Positions 13,082 to 24,531 of a DNA stretch of 64,000 bases are shown here, piece by piece. How positions within the stretch are numbered: the stretch's first letter is position 1; the number at the start of each line of letters is the position of its first letter. A program made the translations under genes and the position numbers. The notes under the pieces are model-generated. The model did not search any database. It saw nothing but the letters and a program-made list of their open reading frames with translations, and was not told the origin of the DNA. This stretch comes from Lasiosphaeris hirsuta. Lineage: Eukaryota > Ascomycota > Sordariomycetes > Sordariales > Lasiosphaeriaceae. The stretch lies in the NCBI GenBank assembly GCA_030549175.1, contig JAUKUA010000004.1, positions 992,001 through 1,056,000 of the forward strand, read 5' to 3'.

Positions 13082-14928
13082 ATGGGGGACGGTCCGGTCA
13101 ACACGTCGCTGCCAGCAAAGCCCGACCCTGAGCCAATCTCGCGACCCAGCTCAACCTCTACGCAGGGCTCGGTGCCTCATGGTCTCCCGAACCTCCTCCC
13201 CGGCTTTTCGTCCCTTTCTACAGGCGCCCCAGTAACAAACTCTCCGCAGCCAAGGTGAGTTTGTGGATGAACCTCTACATACACTACATTCATGGATTTG
13301 TGAGGCGGGTTACGGTTACGCGCTCTGAACGGGCTTCGGCTCAGTGGCACAGGCATCAACCCCGGCGGCGTCATGGTTCTTTGGCAGAAGTAGCACACCT
13401 AGAAATACTCTTATGGTCCTTTCTGGTCTCTCCTCTAAACATTGCTGACCTATATATGTTCCTCAGACCTCTCGCAATTGCGCCAGCCATGTACCCTGCT
13501 GGGACCTCACCTGCAAGCACTCACCCTAACCCTGGAGGTTCTAATGGAGCTACTGTAAGTCCACCAGTTCAGGCTTTTAAGGTTTGGAATACCACATTTT
13601 TCATCCCAACCTGAAGTTGCCCTTTACATTATTCACTGCTGCGATTCCGGATACGGGTCGTGCCTGCTGAGAAAGCTCGCAATTCCCATTGGCTTTGTCG
13701 CACAAGACCTGAAAATTTTGGTGGAGCCGCTTATCTAAGTCCCTGCCCGCATTCCCCATCCTGGGCAGTTGTTATCGGGCCACCCACTTTTTCTCTTGGC
13801 CTGTCAAAAATTTCGTTATCACCGCTCTTATCATCAATCCTCCACACCCATATCATATCTGTTCCCCTTCCGCATCTTGTCTTATCGTCGCCATCTAATC
13901 TCTCCTTGCTCCCTCTCTGCCACTCCATTGGAGTTGCACTGCGGAAATCATGGCAACCATGGCTAATCACGATCGCGAAACGACACAGCCCACCTGTCAG
14001 AACTGTACCACCACCACAACGCCGCTATGGCGCCGCGACGAGATGGGCGCCGTACTGTGCAATGCCTGCGGCCTCTTTCTAAAGCTCCACGGCCGCCCGC
14101 GCCCCATTTCCCTCAAGACCGATGTCATCAAGAGTCGGAATCGAGTCAAGACAATACGCCCCGATCTCGCCAAGCAAAAGAAGGTATGTCGCTGCCCGCC
14201 TTGTGCCCAGCAAATCATGAGGCGCTGACTGCACGTAGCAAAACCAAAGCTTAGGCGCAGCGAACGATGCGAGCGGTGTTGACTTCGGCCAGCAGGGCAA
14301 TGGAGTAGGCGCTGCAAACATGGGAGCCCGCAGGGCCTCGCACAGATCTGCCAATGGCAATGGGGACGACCACTCACCCATCTCGCGCACTGGGACCCCG
14401 AACATGTACAACGTACAGATATACCAGAATCTCGATGACCAGTTCCAGTCCCAGCAACTTCCAGGCTTTGGGGTCTCCGCCGCATCTCCCGGCCGGGCGC
14501 CATCGCCCATGAACGGCGAGCGACTGGACCTCCCGCAGACCCATGAGCAACTTATCGCGGTCAATTCAAGCCTCAAGACCCGTGTCAGCGAACTCGAGGT
14601 CATCCAAGAACTCTATCGAGGACGAATTCAACAACTGGAGCAAGAAGAGAGTGTACGACAAGTACAAGATGCCGGAAAAGCAGACGAGCAGCTCCGCTCA
14701 CAGGTAGCCATCCTCGGTGAAAGCAACTCGCAATTACAAAAGGAGCTTGAGGAGAGCCACCGACGTGAAAACATGCTCAAGCGACGGCTAGATGAGCTCG
14801 AGGTTGAGCTTAAAGACGTCAGGGATTCACTCGAGACTCACGAGAACGGTCGCGCCAAAAGACAGCGCTTAGACGATGATGCCACCAAGCCGATTGATGA
14901 CACAACCACACCCAAGTCAGAATCATGA
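13082..14928 (+). CDS. asd-4: GATA-type zinc-finger factor with coiled coil (ASD-4/AreB type)
   Basis: The long form uses exons 13082-13254, 13467-13554, 13989-14183 and 14239-14928 (381 residues). The introns are 212, 434 and 55 nt, and the phases agree throughout. The single zinc finger is Cys-X2-Cys-X17-Cys-X2-Cys (TCQNC...PLWRRDEMG...LCNACG), followed by the basic [20 protein letters not shown] block. The C-terminal third forms a long coiled coil with heptad-like spacing ([22 protein letters not shown]-like repeats, [12 protein letters not shown]). This pairing of one GATA finger with a C-terminal zipper is typical of Aspergillus AreB/Penicillium NreB and Neurospora ASD-4, which bind GATA sites and act mainly as repressors in nitrogen metabolism or ascus development. 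A second start at 13950, inside intron 2, reads [10 protein letters not shown] directly into the finger and would give a 307-residue form. Confidence 0.88.
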
Positions 14929-16038
14929 GGACGCGCTTAACCAGAAGGCTAGTTACGACCCTGATCTAGTCACTTCCGGAGGCTTGCTGCACAGGCCCAT
15001 GCCCTGGGCTGTGCAGCAGTGTCCCTTGTATTTTTACTCGGGTCAGGATCAAGCTATTGTTTAACGAGATCCTGTTGACGAAAGAAAGGCGGTGAATGGT
15101 TTATTTCGGCGGGCGATGCGGAGTTTTTCCTTAATATACCTCGGCAATGCTTTGGAAAGTCTGGGTTCGGCGCAGGACCTGGAGTGTTGGCCCCTCATCT
15201 TACCTGCCACATCATGTGTGACTAGGCGAGCAGTGAAGCGTCCTGACTTTCTGGTCAGTCGATATTTTGAACAAGAGCAAAAGCCATTAGGGTCGACTTG
15301 CTGCTCGAGCGTACAGCTTCCTAATATGAGCATGAGGGAGAATATGATGGTAGCGGCGGTGTTGCTGAATGGCTGGGAATGAAATGGTTTGGGAGGGGCG
15401 GCATATAAAGTGCTGGATTGCTTTTATCTGGTCTGGTTTCTTTCTTACGACGCTTGTCAGGCTAGACTCGACGATGGAGTTGTTGGCGTATTGCCGGACA
15501 GAGCACTGATGATATACAGGGAAGGGGTGGGAAAAACCACAAAAGTTTTACAGTTGCTTTTATAGCTGTGATACCCTGATGTGTGGTATCTAATTAGCGC
15601 CTACTAACAAAGCAGGAAGTATCACTGGCGTGCCCTGTGATCACTCGGGCAGCGGACGAGAAAGTGAGAATCAAACTCAACTTCTCTGCAATTCCTGACT
15701 TTTCTCCGTGCGAGTGCCTTCTGTACGTTAAGTTCTTTGTTCGGTCAGGACACCCGGAGCTTGGTATATCGCTAGTCCGTGGTCTAGAAATACATTGAAG
15801 TCTTTGGGGGGGATTACCTCTCCAGCAACTGGCAATGCATATGGTCCATCGAAAGAGGCTCCTAGTAACATACCTCTCCTGAGTGTCCCACGCCTGCCTA
15901 TATCCCTCCTTGCTCCCGCCTGCCTGCCTTGATTCCGCCCTGGAAATAGAAGGTTCTGGTTGTTGATAGGGAGTATCGGCGTATGCGCTTTGGATGGAGA
16001 CTAGGGTGCCGAGGCGGGACCCAGACTTATGCATACTC
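14929..16038. other. Intergenic, 3' flanks of two convergent genes
   Basis: The GATA-factor gene (+) and the potassium channel gene (-) converge here. I see no gene or RNA. Confidence 0.5.
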
Positions 16039-18749
16039 CTATTTCCCTGCACAGTCCTCTCCTTCGCCATCGCGATCTTTCCCAGCACAAGATATACCCA
16101 CCTCGTGCTGAGCATCACTAGCTCCTGAAGTGTCTCCCGAACCTCGACGCTGACCTCTCACCTCACCATCACCAACAACCTGCCGCTTATCATCAGCCCC
16201 TATACCTCACACCTAAAGCATATCTCAACACTTACCTTCTCCGCCTGCCATCGCGTGTACCGATTCAGGCTCTCGCACAACCGATCCAGCACCCACTCGG
16301 CCTCGGTGATATCTGCCAGCAGTGGGCTGTCCTCCCCGATCCAGTCCCATTCGATCAAACCGTCTTCTTCCTCGTCTTGGCTTGCCTGTCGGCTGAACTG
16401 TATCAGCTTAGTAAAGTGCTCCCACTCATCGTAGCTATACCGCTTAGGCGTCTCGGAACGCAGATCGTGTGCTACTGTCTTGATGGTCACGGCGAGCTGG
16501 CGGGCGAGATCGTGTTCAGTAACTTCGCTATCTTGGGTTGCTGTGGGCCGTGGGTCATTTTCTTGTGGTTCAGACTCGGTCAACTTGGCTTTTGTGTCAA
16601 CCTGTGGATTGGCGTCATTTGCTGTAGGGATGGAGCTGTCGACACCCAAGGGTTTGGTCGTTTCGGTATCAACAGTGCTGGAGTTCAGATCTTGATCGGG
16701 ATTTTGAACCTCGAATACAGGCTTGTGCTTCTTGGTCAAGAGGTCGCGAATTCCGGGGTGGGAGGCAAGAAAGTGCTTGAGAACACCCTTCCGAGGCATG
16801 ATGGTCCAGTCAGCGAGCTTGAAGGTGCCTCGGTTGACGGCCGAGACGATGGTGCGTGACATTTCTTGGATCAAGAGTGTGACGATTGGAACAGCAACGA
16901 GGGACCAGACAATGAAGAAGGGCTTGCCGACGTTGGATTTGGGGGCAAAGTCGCCATATCTGACTCAGGGGGTGAGTTTTGTTTCTTGGGCTTTTTAACG
17001 ATGTAATAGGGACAAGGGAGGCTCACCCGATAGTCAGAAGTGACACGAAACATAGATAGAAGCACTCAAAATAACGCAGCTCGGATACCTGTGCTTCGGT
17101 GAGCATGAATACGAATGCACCGAGGCACCACAGGACACCAAACGCCAGAAGTGCCATCCCAAGTGCCCAATATCTGTATGTTCGTGTCAGTATTGAACAA
17201 TCCCCCGAAACATCACAACCTACTGTTTCCACCTCCTGGTATCTTGTTGTATCTGTCGCATAGCGTCGAATCTATCCTTCTCCTTTTCCAGCAATAACAA
17301 CTTCTGGCGACGCCGCTTGCGTTTCTCTTGAGATGTTTCCCTCCCACGCATGATTGAACCACGGCTTCGCCCTCTTTCATTCTCCCCGCTCCGATCATCA
17401 CCGCCACCCCGCACCGGTGATTTCTTTAAACTTTTATTCTCGTGAAAGGTGACAGTACGTCCAACAATCTCGATACGCCCGTACTCGGCGAGCGATCCCC
17501 GGCGACCAGATTCAGACAGCCGGTACCCGTCGGTGGCCGTCGCATTGGGGCGCGGGGGCAAACCAAGCCTCTCGCGCAGCTCTCTCTCACTGGTGACAGT
17601 GCGGCCGACAGTTGACTCGCGAGCGTGGATTTGGTGTTGCTTGATGATCTTGTCGGCGCTTATGTTTGCGGCAAACCGGTTGATACTGCTGATGACCAGA
17701 CCCAGGAAAATGATGCCTATCAGCTGGAAGACGAACAAGAAACCACGGCCAGGGTCGGTTTTTGGCGCGAAGTCGCCGAAGCCGATAGTAAGTACGGACT
17801 GTAGAGACATGAGGCTCGAAGGAGGTATAGGCACATGTCTCAGGTGGGACTCACCACATCCGCATAGTACAGCGCATCTACATAAGTAAACCCCTCGAGC
17901 GCGCAAAAGACGCCTGATCCTCCAGCAAGCCAGAAGAAGAAGGTCGTGGTCTGTAGAATCAAGGTCCGTTGGTCATCGTCTAGGTCGAATTGCTGAGGGT
18001 AGTGCCCGCGGAAGTAGCCGATGATATTGATTGTCAATATAGCACTTCCTATGAAATACAGGATGGAAGCCAAGACAGCATGCCAAAACCCCTGTGAGTA
18101 GATCTCATCAGGGGGGGTAGGTGGCACGTATACCTGCATGGCAATCTCTATGGCTACAAGCTGAGAAATGGTCAGCATAAAAAATGGAGCCGATTTTGTA
18201 GAGCATTTACTATGATAGCCGAGAGAATCCAACACAGAATCGCCAGGGGCAGCGCGATGATGTACCTAACTCGACTTGTAAAGTGCAAGAGGAGGAATAG
18301 ATTGCCAGCAAACCCGCAGGCCAGAGAAAAGGCGTTCGCGACCAGTTCCCTAGGTACCATCAGCGAAGTCCATCTTTCGAGACTCCAGGCTCAGAGCTTA
18401 CCATTTCGGGTCCGCGATACCTACGGCGGCGTCTTCTAAGCCCCTCCCGCTGCTGCTAGGTATGCCGCCATCGGGCAGCGTCACCCTCCACGGGGTGACC
18501 AAGGCGGCGATAGAAAGGACATTGGAGAGAGGCCCGATTGTGGCAGCAACTAATGGTATTGCTGTTGAAGCAACCCACCATTGTCTGCAAAGCAGAACCA
18601 AGTCAACAAATGTAATCTTTGGGACAGAACATCCTAGATGAGTTCATCGGCCCTTACTGCGGTAAATTGTCGCTAGGGCCACGGAGCTTGACAAGCCCAC
18701 CAGCGAGAATCCTCACACTCTCGGACCTCTCGATGGCGTATCGGCTCAT
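16039..18749 (-). CDS. tok1: Two-pore-domain outward-rectifier potassium channel (TOK type)
   Basis: There are eight exons: 18658-18749, 18402-18584, 18211-18349, 17855-18160, 17224-17798, 17027-17173, 16236-16959 and 16039-16179. All seven introns are 49-73 nt with GT-AG ends and matching phases, giving 768 residues. Eight hydrophobic segments can be seen in total. Pore loop 1 (SVLTIGFGDF, near residue 241) follows six of them, and pore loop 2 (LLTIGYGDF, near 479) follows a further pair. The 6+2 segment layout with two pore loops is unique to fungal TOK channels, which pass outward K+ current across the plasma membrane. A long cytosolic linker of about 170 residues, rich in Arg, separates the two pore modules. 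The first exon (MSRYAIE) was placed by phase and a GTAAGG donor. The last exon is less sure: if its GTAAGT donor is ignored, translation stops at 16200. Confidence 0.9.
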
Positions 18750-19659
18750 AGTAGCTGCAGAAGCATTGGAAGGTTTGAAGATACAAAGAGACGGTATAGA
18801 AACGAGTACCTCGGAATCTATCGAGATGCAGAAACATCAAAGATAATACCATAGCAGCTATCTTTGCCTTCGATGGCGTAGTGAGTGCTTCCTAGTATTA
18901 AGACAACACCCGAACAAACGAGTCTGGCAGGCACACGACACCTTGTTACCTTGGAACCGGACCGGATCGATGGGACCCAGATGTAGTCGCACGACTTCAG
19001 CTGCCACTCCGTCGGTGATGGCATTGGGCCCCACAAGTGCCAGCACAGTTCCGTGTGCATCATCTCGCAAAAACCTCGTGTAATGGACTTGATAATTGAA
19101 ATTGGTTTTATGGCCGAGAAGGAACTGAGCCTACGTCGTACCCGGAGCAAACTGATAGCTGAAGGGGCCATGAAGGTGCATGGATCATCTCAAGTTGATG
19201 AGAAACTTAGCAGGGGCGTCGCAGCAGTAGTCGAGGGGCTTGAGTGGATCCAGCAGCTGAGTGCCCCACAGTTCGGCGCTGAGGGGGTGGGGACTCGGCC
19301 GCGTTCCGATCGAGTTCCCAGGATCCAACTCTTTCAGGTCGTCGATGCGACCCCTCCAGATCCCGACGGCAATGGTGATCATCAGATGCAAAAGAAACAC
19401 GAAACTTTCGCCTACTGGCCGTCAAGCAGTTGAGGCTATTTAATACCCACCTATCCATCCCGCCCCCTGGGGCAGCCAGCGTCAGGTAATGTGGCCCAAG
19501 ATGACCCGATATATCACGGCATAATAGAGTTACGGTGGCTTTCCACACAATGTTTCCATAGCCCCCTCTAGCATCTCACTACGAAAAACTAGGTATTGAA
19601 GTTAAAAAGCCACAAATATAGGCATATAAGCCAAGCTGCCCTTTTACTGCAAAACTGGG
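18750..19659. other. Intergenic, upstream of the TOK channel gene
   Basis: Overlapping short frames on both strands (about 18818-19171, 19053-19433, 19207-19548) match no family I know and show no convincing splice structure. This is most likely the promoter of the channel gene. Confidence 0.45.
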
Positions 19660-20499
19660 ATGAAACCGCCCGGTCAAGCCCTGTTGACTTCATGTTTGTA
19701 TAGAGTCGCGTCACCACATTCCTTGATCCATCGTGGAACGTCGAACCTCCCGTCGCTTGTCTTACTCATGTTGAAGGCCGTGGGGGCCGTAGACCAGCCC
19801 CTGCCCCCCGCCCCCGTCAACAGGAGATCTTTCTCACAACAGCTTCTTATTGTAGCTCTCTTCACATACGCGCAGATCCCGTCTCTCAGGGTCCCCGGAG
19901 CGATGCCATCACCATGCAGACCGCCGGCACCGACGGCGCCTTCGGGAAAGGAAAAATACATGCCTTTCGTGTCATCCCCCCTTAACCCTGACAAACACAC
20001 CGCTTCCTTCGACTCGCCAGCCGCCCCCGGGAAGAAGAGCTACCGAAAAAAAGGCAGCAAAACCTCTACCGGGCCGGCAAGCCCGACCCAGTATCTCCTC
20101 CGTCGAAAAGCTAAGGAGGCATGCAAGAAACACAAAAGGCACAAAGAAGTCGAAAGCGACCCTACTGCGCCTCAATATGAAGCCGATGCCAAAGATTCAG
20201 AAGACATCACCAACGCCCTGCCGCTCCACCCGCGACCAAGACCGGCATACCAACCGAAAAGCGAATATCCATATACCACTGCAGACAACGAAGACAACAA
20301 CGACTCTCACGTAGTGAACATCGAGCTAGCGTCGACACCAGTGACATCGCAGCATCGCGTCAACCCAGACGAAATCGACTCCGTACCCATCGTCAAGCGG
20401 CTACCCAATGAGTATGATCCTCTCTTCAGCTTGTTGATCACCTTGGTCGGGGTGTGCGTGATCGTCAGGACTATAGACAGAACTTGCGCGATTGACTAG
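19660..20499 (+). CDS. Hypothetical protein, unsupported open frame
   Basis: A continuous frame of 279 residues with an ATG start. I recognise no family. The middle is strongly basic (KKSYRKKGSK, LRRKAKEACKKHKRHK) and Pro/Ser rich. The second half is acidic and disordered-looking. The extreme C-terminus has one hydrophobic stretch (LFSLLITLVGVCVIV) followed by a few residues, as in tail-anchored membrane proteins. No intron is needed, and nothing in the flanks proves expression. It lies in a gap between two minus-strand genes. It could be a lineage-specific gene or a chance frame, and I lean slightly towards chance because the N-terminal 60 residues look like untranslated sequence. Confidence 0.25.
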   Translation: MKPPGQALLTSCLYRVASPHSLIHRGTSNLPSLVLLMLKAVGAVDQPLPPAPVNRRSFSQQLLIVALFTYAQIPSLRVPGAMPSPCRPPAPTAPSGKEKYMPFVSSPLNPDKHTASFDSPAAPGKKSYRKKGSKTSTGPASPTQYLLRRKAKEACKKHKRHKEVESDPTAPQYEADAKDSEDITNALPLHPRPRPAYQPKSEYPYTTADNEDNNDSHVVNIELASTPVTSQHRVNPDEIDSVPIVKRLPNEYDPLFSLLITLVGVCVIVRTIDRTCAID

Positions 20500-20800
20500 A
20501 TCCGACGGGCACCTTGCGCAGTTAGACCCGCCTATCGGGGATATAGAATTACAACACCACGTTGCACAAGGCCAGCAGAAGGACCCCAGCGAGATAGGAG
20601 TGACCGAACTAGAGGGGACCAGCACCTTTTTTCTGTCTTGTAGTTTTCTGAGCCCCGGAATTGAGTCGAGTCTGCCGCCCAAACACCTCGAAAGATAAAC
20701 ACGCTACCTCTATCAACCATATAACCCCCAACCCATACAGATCAACATATATAGTACATCGTTTACTCGTCGACATGAGACATCATCTAAAAAAAACCTG
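20500..20800. other. Intergenic, 3' flank of the Mit_KHE1-type gene
   Basis: A 301-bp gap in which I recognise nothing. Confidence 0.5.
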
Positions 20801-21771
20801 TTATGGTTTCTTGTCCTCTGCATTCGTCAAATCGTCCGACTTCGGCCCTTTTAGCGTCTCCGTGGTGCTTCCTGTCCCTTCTGTAGCGGTTTCGGCGTTA
20901 CTTTTCTTGATGGCCGTCTCAACCTGCCAAATCGCCCTCTCGAGCTCGATTTCGAGTGCCGGTAGGTTTAGCGCTTGTGTCATCTTCTTCCCGTGCTCTT
21001 GCGACAAGAGCAGCGTCTCTCCCTCTGGAGTTTCGGGTGCGACGTCCGGGGTGGGGCCTAGCTTTTTCAACTGGTCGGCGTCCGGGGCCGTCGTGGTTTC
21101 AGGGGTTGAAGGCAAGGGCTGTTTTGGACGGGCATAAACTTCATCAACCACAGCGGATGGCGTGAAAGCGAGTAAGTTGTTTTGCAGGAGGAACTGGATG
21201 TGCTTGCCGCCAGACAGCGCCCTCCAGTGCGACCAGGCCCGGTAGACTAGGTAGAAGAAGGGGATATTGGGGATTCTGCGGCGCATTACCTGTCAGCTGG
21301 TTACTCGAGAGCAGAACTAGGGCGTAGCACATACAATGGAATTAGGCCAACTGGTAGCGTGAACGGCATGCCCACAAAGCACCAGATCAGTCTTTTCCTG
21401 TGGAGCGCCTCCCGCTCCGTCGCCAGTGTCTCCAAGACCCTGGGCACTTTGTCCATCGCCAGCAGGCTCTTTGGGTACACGACCTCGACCTTTTCAGTGC
21501 CCTTCAGCTCCGTATCCTTCCGGCTCTTCGAGAGCGGCGGAACTGACTTCAGCCCCCATTCTTCATACGGAATCCGCCGCTGCAGCAGGTTGCCGTAGTT
21601 GACGACCGACTTTTGCCATCCCGACTCCTTCTTCTCCCACTCGCTCCAGGTGCGCGCCGCTTTCCCCTGGATCTTGTCCGACCACGTCTGCTTATCCGAG
21701 GCTGGAACCTTGAGCTTCTGACAGTATAGCAAAGTCCGTCTTGTGGAGATAGGGAGGAGGTAAAGCCGCAT
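20801..21771 (-). CDS. Mitochondrial K+/H+ exchange-related protein (Mit_KHE1 family)
   Basis: Two exons, 21335-21771 and 20801-21275, are separated by a 59-nt intron (GTATGT...CGCAG), giving 303 residues. The protein begins MRLYLLPISTRRTLLYCQKL, the characteristic opening of the fungal family named for yeast YDL183c, which is implicated in mitochondrial K+/H+ exchange. It then has Trp-rich segments (DKIQGKAARTWSEWEKKESGW) and a hydrophobic hairpin spanning the splice junction (WCFVGMPFTLPVGLIPL then IPNIPFFYLVYRAWSHW), likely anchoring it in the inner mitochondrial membrane. The tail is Pro/Glu rich and low complexity. Another acceptor 12 nt upstream would create an immediate stop, which supports the one used here. 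The family assignment is good. The transport role rests on limited yeast work. Confidence 0.85.
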
Positions 21772-23357
21772 GGTGGGCGTGCGATTGGTCGCGCAAGAGG
21801 CAGCTGCCCAAAAAGAAGCCGATCGTGTTGTCGCAAAGTGTTTGCGACCCGCCTTCGTGTCGGCCCAAATATGCAGACAAGCGCGCGTTTTCCTAAGCCT
21901 GAAGAGACGAGGTGCGACAGAACATCTTGCAGTTCCCGGAGGGGAGGATTAGGGCGTTGATTGCGACGGGCGGGTGCGCGCTGGAACGTGTTGACGGAGG
22001 GGGGCTACTATTTAGGTTTTGAGCTGTCGTCGGATTCAACCACATTGATAGTGACGCACATGGCATTTCAGCAGATTGGGCCGGACGGCTGGCTGTGCTG
22101 GACCGTTGAGGCAGCCTGGCCTCGCGCACTGTGACGAAATGCCTTGCAGAAAGGCGAGCTATAGGCCCTGTCAGGCAAGCTTGGTTTCTGGGGCAATAAC
22201 CCGTCGAGAGCCCACTTTTACGTCGTCGGGCCCCTGTTGCTGTCTAAGATTTGGCCCAGCTTTGGGGGAACGAAGGACTCGGATGTATTCTGAAACCTCA
22301 TTGTGGATGAGCTTCCTAGCTTGCGCCTGAGAGCGTGCGTATATGCCGCTGTATATGTGGCGTGGAAGCCTCTGGCTTTGGTTAATCGAAGCGCTGGCAC
22401 CTTGAGCCTGATGACTGGCGCAACCCACCCCCGTCTTACTACATACACTCTAGCCTTGGTTTGTTTGTTAACGCAAGCCCCGAAAAGTCCCCTTGCCATT
22501 AAAACCAGCATTTTTGTTATTTTGAGGAACGGATTCCGTATTTGATAAGGCCTTTCCTGCCCCGAAAAGATCTCATGTGTCTATATAAACATGAGACTAA
22601 GTTGAAGTGGCAGGAGAAGGCCTTGCAGCATCGAAGTCCTGCGCTAACAAAAAAATAAGGATTGGATGGCAAGCAACGAGGAGTGGCAGAAATGAAAATA
22701 GCCATCCATGCATAGACGTTGAGTCCTAGGCAGAAGCAATGGCGGAAATTATTAGTGTTAGGTTGCAAAAACACTCTCTTCGATCCGATGCCACCGAGCC
22801 TACACTTTGAGCGGTAAAGCTCTGAGACTAGGTCCGGGCAAGGTATCATATAAAGCTGTCGTCATTTCTGCGGCGCAGGCTCGCTTCGACGTGGGGTAAT
22901 GGAGAATTTGATAACGCTGCCGGCATGGCAGGGGTTGACTAGATGTGACCTGGTTCCAGGAGAATGGCTGCTGGCGCCCCGCCAAGATTGAAATCCGACC
23001 GCAAAAATACGCCAACCGACAACGCCAACCACAGCAGCTGAGGGCGCATGCCAACAAGGGCAACGGCTAGACGTCCACAACTCGGTCAGGTGCGCCATGT
23101 CCCCGACTTGAACAACAGCGCCAACCGCACCGCCGAAGCCGTGCCCCTGGTGCAAGCATATCACTCCTTTGTCGCCTATTTCAATTCTGTTCCTGTGTGT
23201 GTTCGAACCAGCCGCTATCGCGCCTTGAAGCCCTTTTTGAACGACCCAACTGCATGTCCCGGCCCTTAATGCCTCTCGCGGCAACTCCGCCAGCCTTTTT
23301 GTCACATATTCAAATTCCTATTCAAACTCCCCGCTCCGTGTGTGGCGGCCGCCGCTC
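21772..23357. other. Divergent promoter region with a MITE-like insertion
   Basis: The region lies between the starts of the Mit_KHE1-type gene (-) and the srf1-type gene (+). It contains the inverted-repeat element at 22443-22668. Nothing else was recognised. Confidence 0.55.
22443..22668. mobile_element. MITE-like element with terminal inverted repeats (copy A)
   Basis: The left end (22443-22474) contains CTAGCCTTGGTTTG and TTTGTTAACGC. The right end, read on the minus strand, contains CCTTATTTTTTTGTTAGCGC. Inside, AAGGCCTTTCCTGCC (about 22549) pairs with GGCAGGAGAAGGCCTT (about 22608), with a smaller nested TCTCATG/CATGAGA repeat, so the core would fold into a long hairpin. It is non-coding, about 226 bp. 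The left end matches the inverted right end of copy B at 26 of 32 positions by eye. No target-site duplication was established. Confidence 0.55.
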
Positions 23358-24531
23358 ATGGCCGTCATGACGGGAGCGGACTCGTCACCATCAGCCTCTA
23401 GCCATTCCGATCCACGCGCATCACTCCGGTCACGCGGCACCGGCGCGGCTGCACCGGCTACCGGGGGGCGACGTGCCCCGAGGTCCTTGCCTCGTTCGTC
23501 CACCCACTGCCCTTCATACACACGTTGACTTGGTTCTGACAGACTCTTGCGTAGCGTGGATCGATTCGTATGAAGTGAGGTACGGAACCCCAACCGAGGA
23601 CCAGCTCCGTGTGCTCGAAAATCCACCACCCCGAACGTTACCTCCGGCTCACAACCATGCCCCCGGTCCACCGACCAGACGAGTATCTAAGGATGGATTT
23701 GTCTACGAGAACCTGCCGGCAGTCGAGGGCAACGGGAGCGCACGGGTCAGGTTACGGCAAATTTTGACAGGCAAAGGCGGAGCGGAGCGGGGGAGAAAAT
23801 GGGACCACTTGCGATCAGCAGAGCCCGTGATTGTGCCTCGTTACAGCCGGGCAACTCCAAGTTCCCCTTGGCATGGCTTCCTGCAATCGTCTCGGTACGG
23901 CCACCTGCCGAACGAAGAATCAGAAATTGTCGACCCCGAGATGCTGGACAAGTTGCAGCCCGGGTTCAGCAACCCCGTCGACGTCCCCCGACCCACTGAC
24001 ACAATTAGGAGTCGGGCTGCGCGGACGACGATGCTCTATAAGAGGATATGGCAGGTTATTCTCAGACATCCGCTCGTCCCTTTGGCTTTCCGACTCATCG
24101 TCCTGCTCACTTCAATTGTGGCGCTTGCTCTATCGGCCCGCATATTCGAGATCGAGAGTGACGAGAGGAGCACATCGGCCGAGACAACGCAGTCTATCGT
24201 GGCTATTGTGGTGGATACGTTAGCTATTCCATACATTGGCTACATGACCTGGGACGAGTACACAGGCAAGCCGCTAGGACTACGGCGGGCAACACAGAAG
24301 ATTTCACTTGTCCTCATGGACCTTTTCTTTATCATTTTCAAGTCCGCTAGCACGACGCTGGCGTTTGAAGCACTGGTGTACCACAATGTCAAGGACATAA
24401 GGGTGCGGCAGTATAGTCAGGCGTTGGCCGCGTTCCAGACAGTCAGTCTGATATCGTGGAGTATGACCTTTACCGTGAATGTCTTCCGGTTGGTACAGAA
24501 GCTCGGTGGCGGCGATGAAGAGGGCTCTTGA
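23358..24531 (+). CDS. srf1: Srf1-type multi-spanning membrane protein (phospholipase D regulator family)
   Basis: Two exons, 23358-23493 and 23555-24531, are separated by a 61-nt intron with an uncommon GTTCGT donor, an internal CTGAC and a GTAG acceptor. The junction rebuilds LPPWIDSYEVRYGTP, a conserved opening block of the fungal family. The product has 370 residues. A disordered N-terminus carries GPPTRRVSKDGFVYENLP, KWDHLRSAEPVIVPRYSR and EIVDPEMLDKLQPGFSNP. Four hydrophobic segments follow (around FRLIVLLTSIVALALSARIF, IVAIVVDTLAIPYIGYM, ISLVLMDLFFIIF, and AAFQTVSLISWSMTFTVNVF). Yeast Srf1 is a regulator of phospholipase D (Spo14), so a role in membrane phosphatidic-acid signalling is inferred. 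The start is the first ATG in frame. A second Met lies three codons later. Confidence 0.82.

Noticed and set aside
18818..19548. Possible gene remnant upstream of the TOK channel
   Set aside because: Some segments (for example ALVGPNAITDGVAAEVVRLH in one frame) look protein-like, but no consistent splice chain or family could be established.
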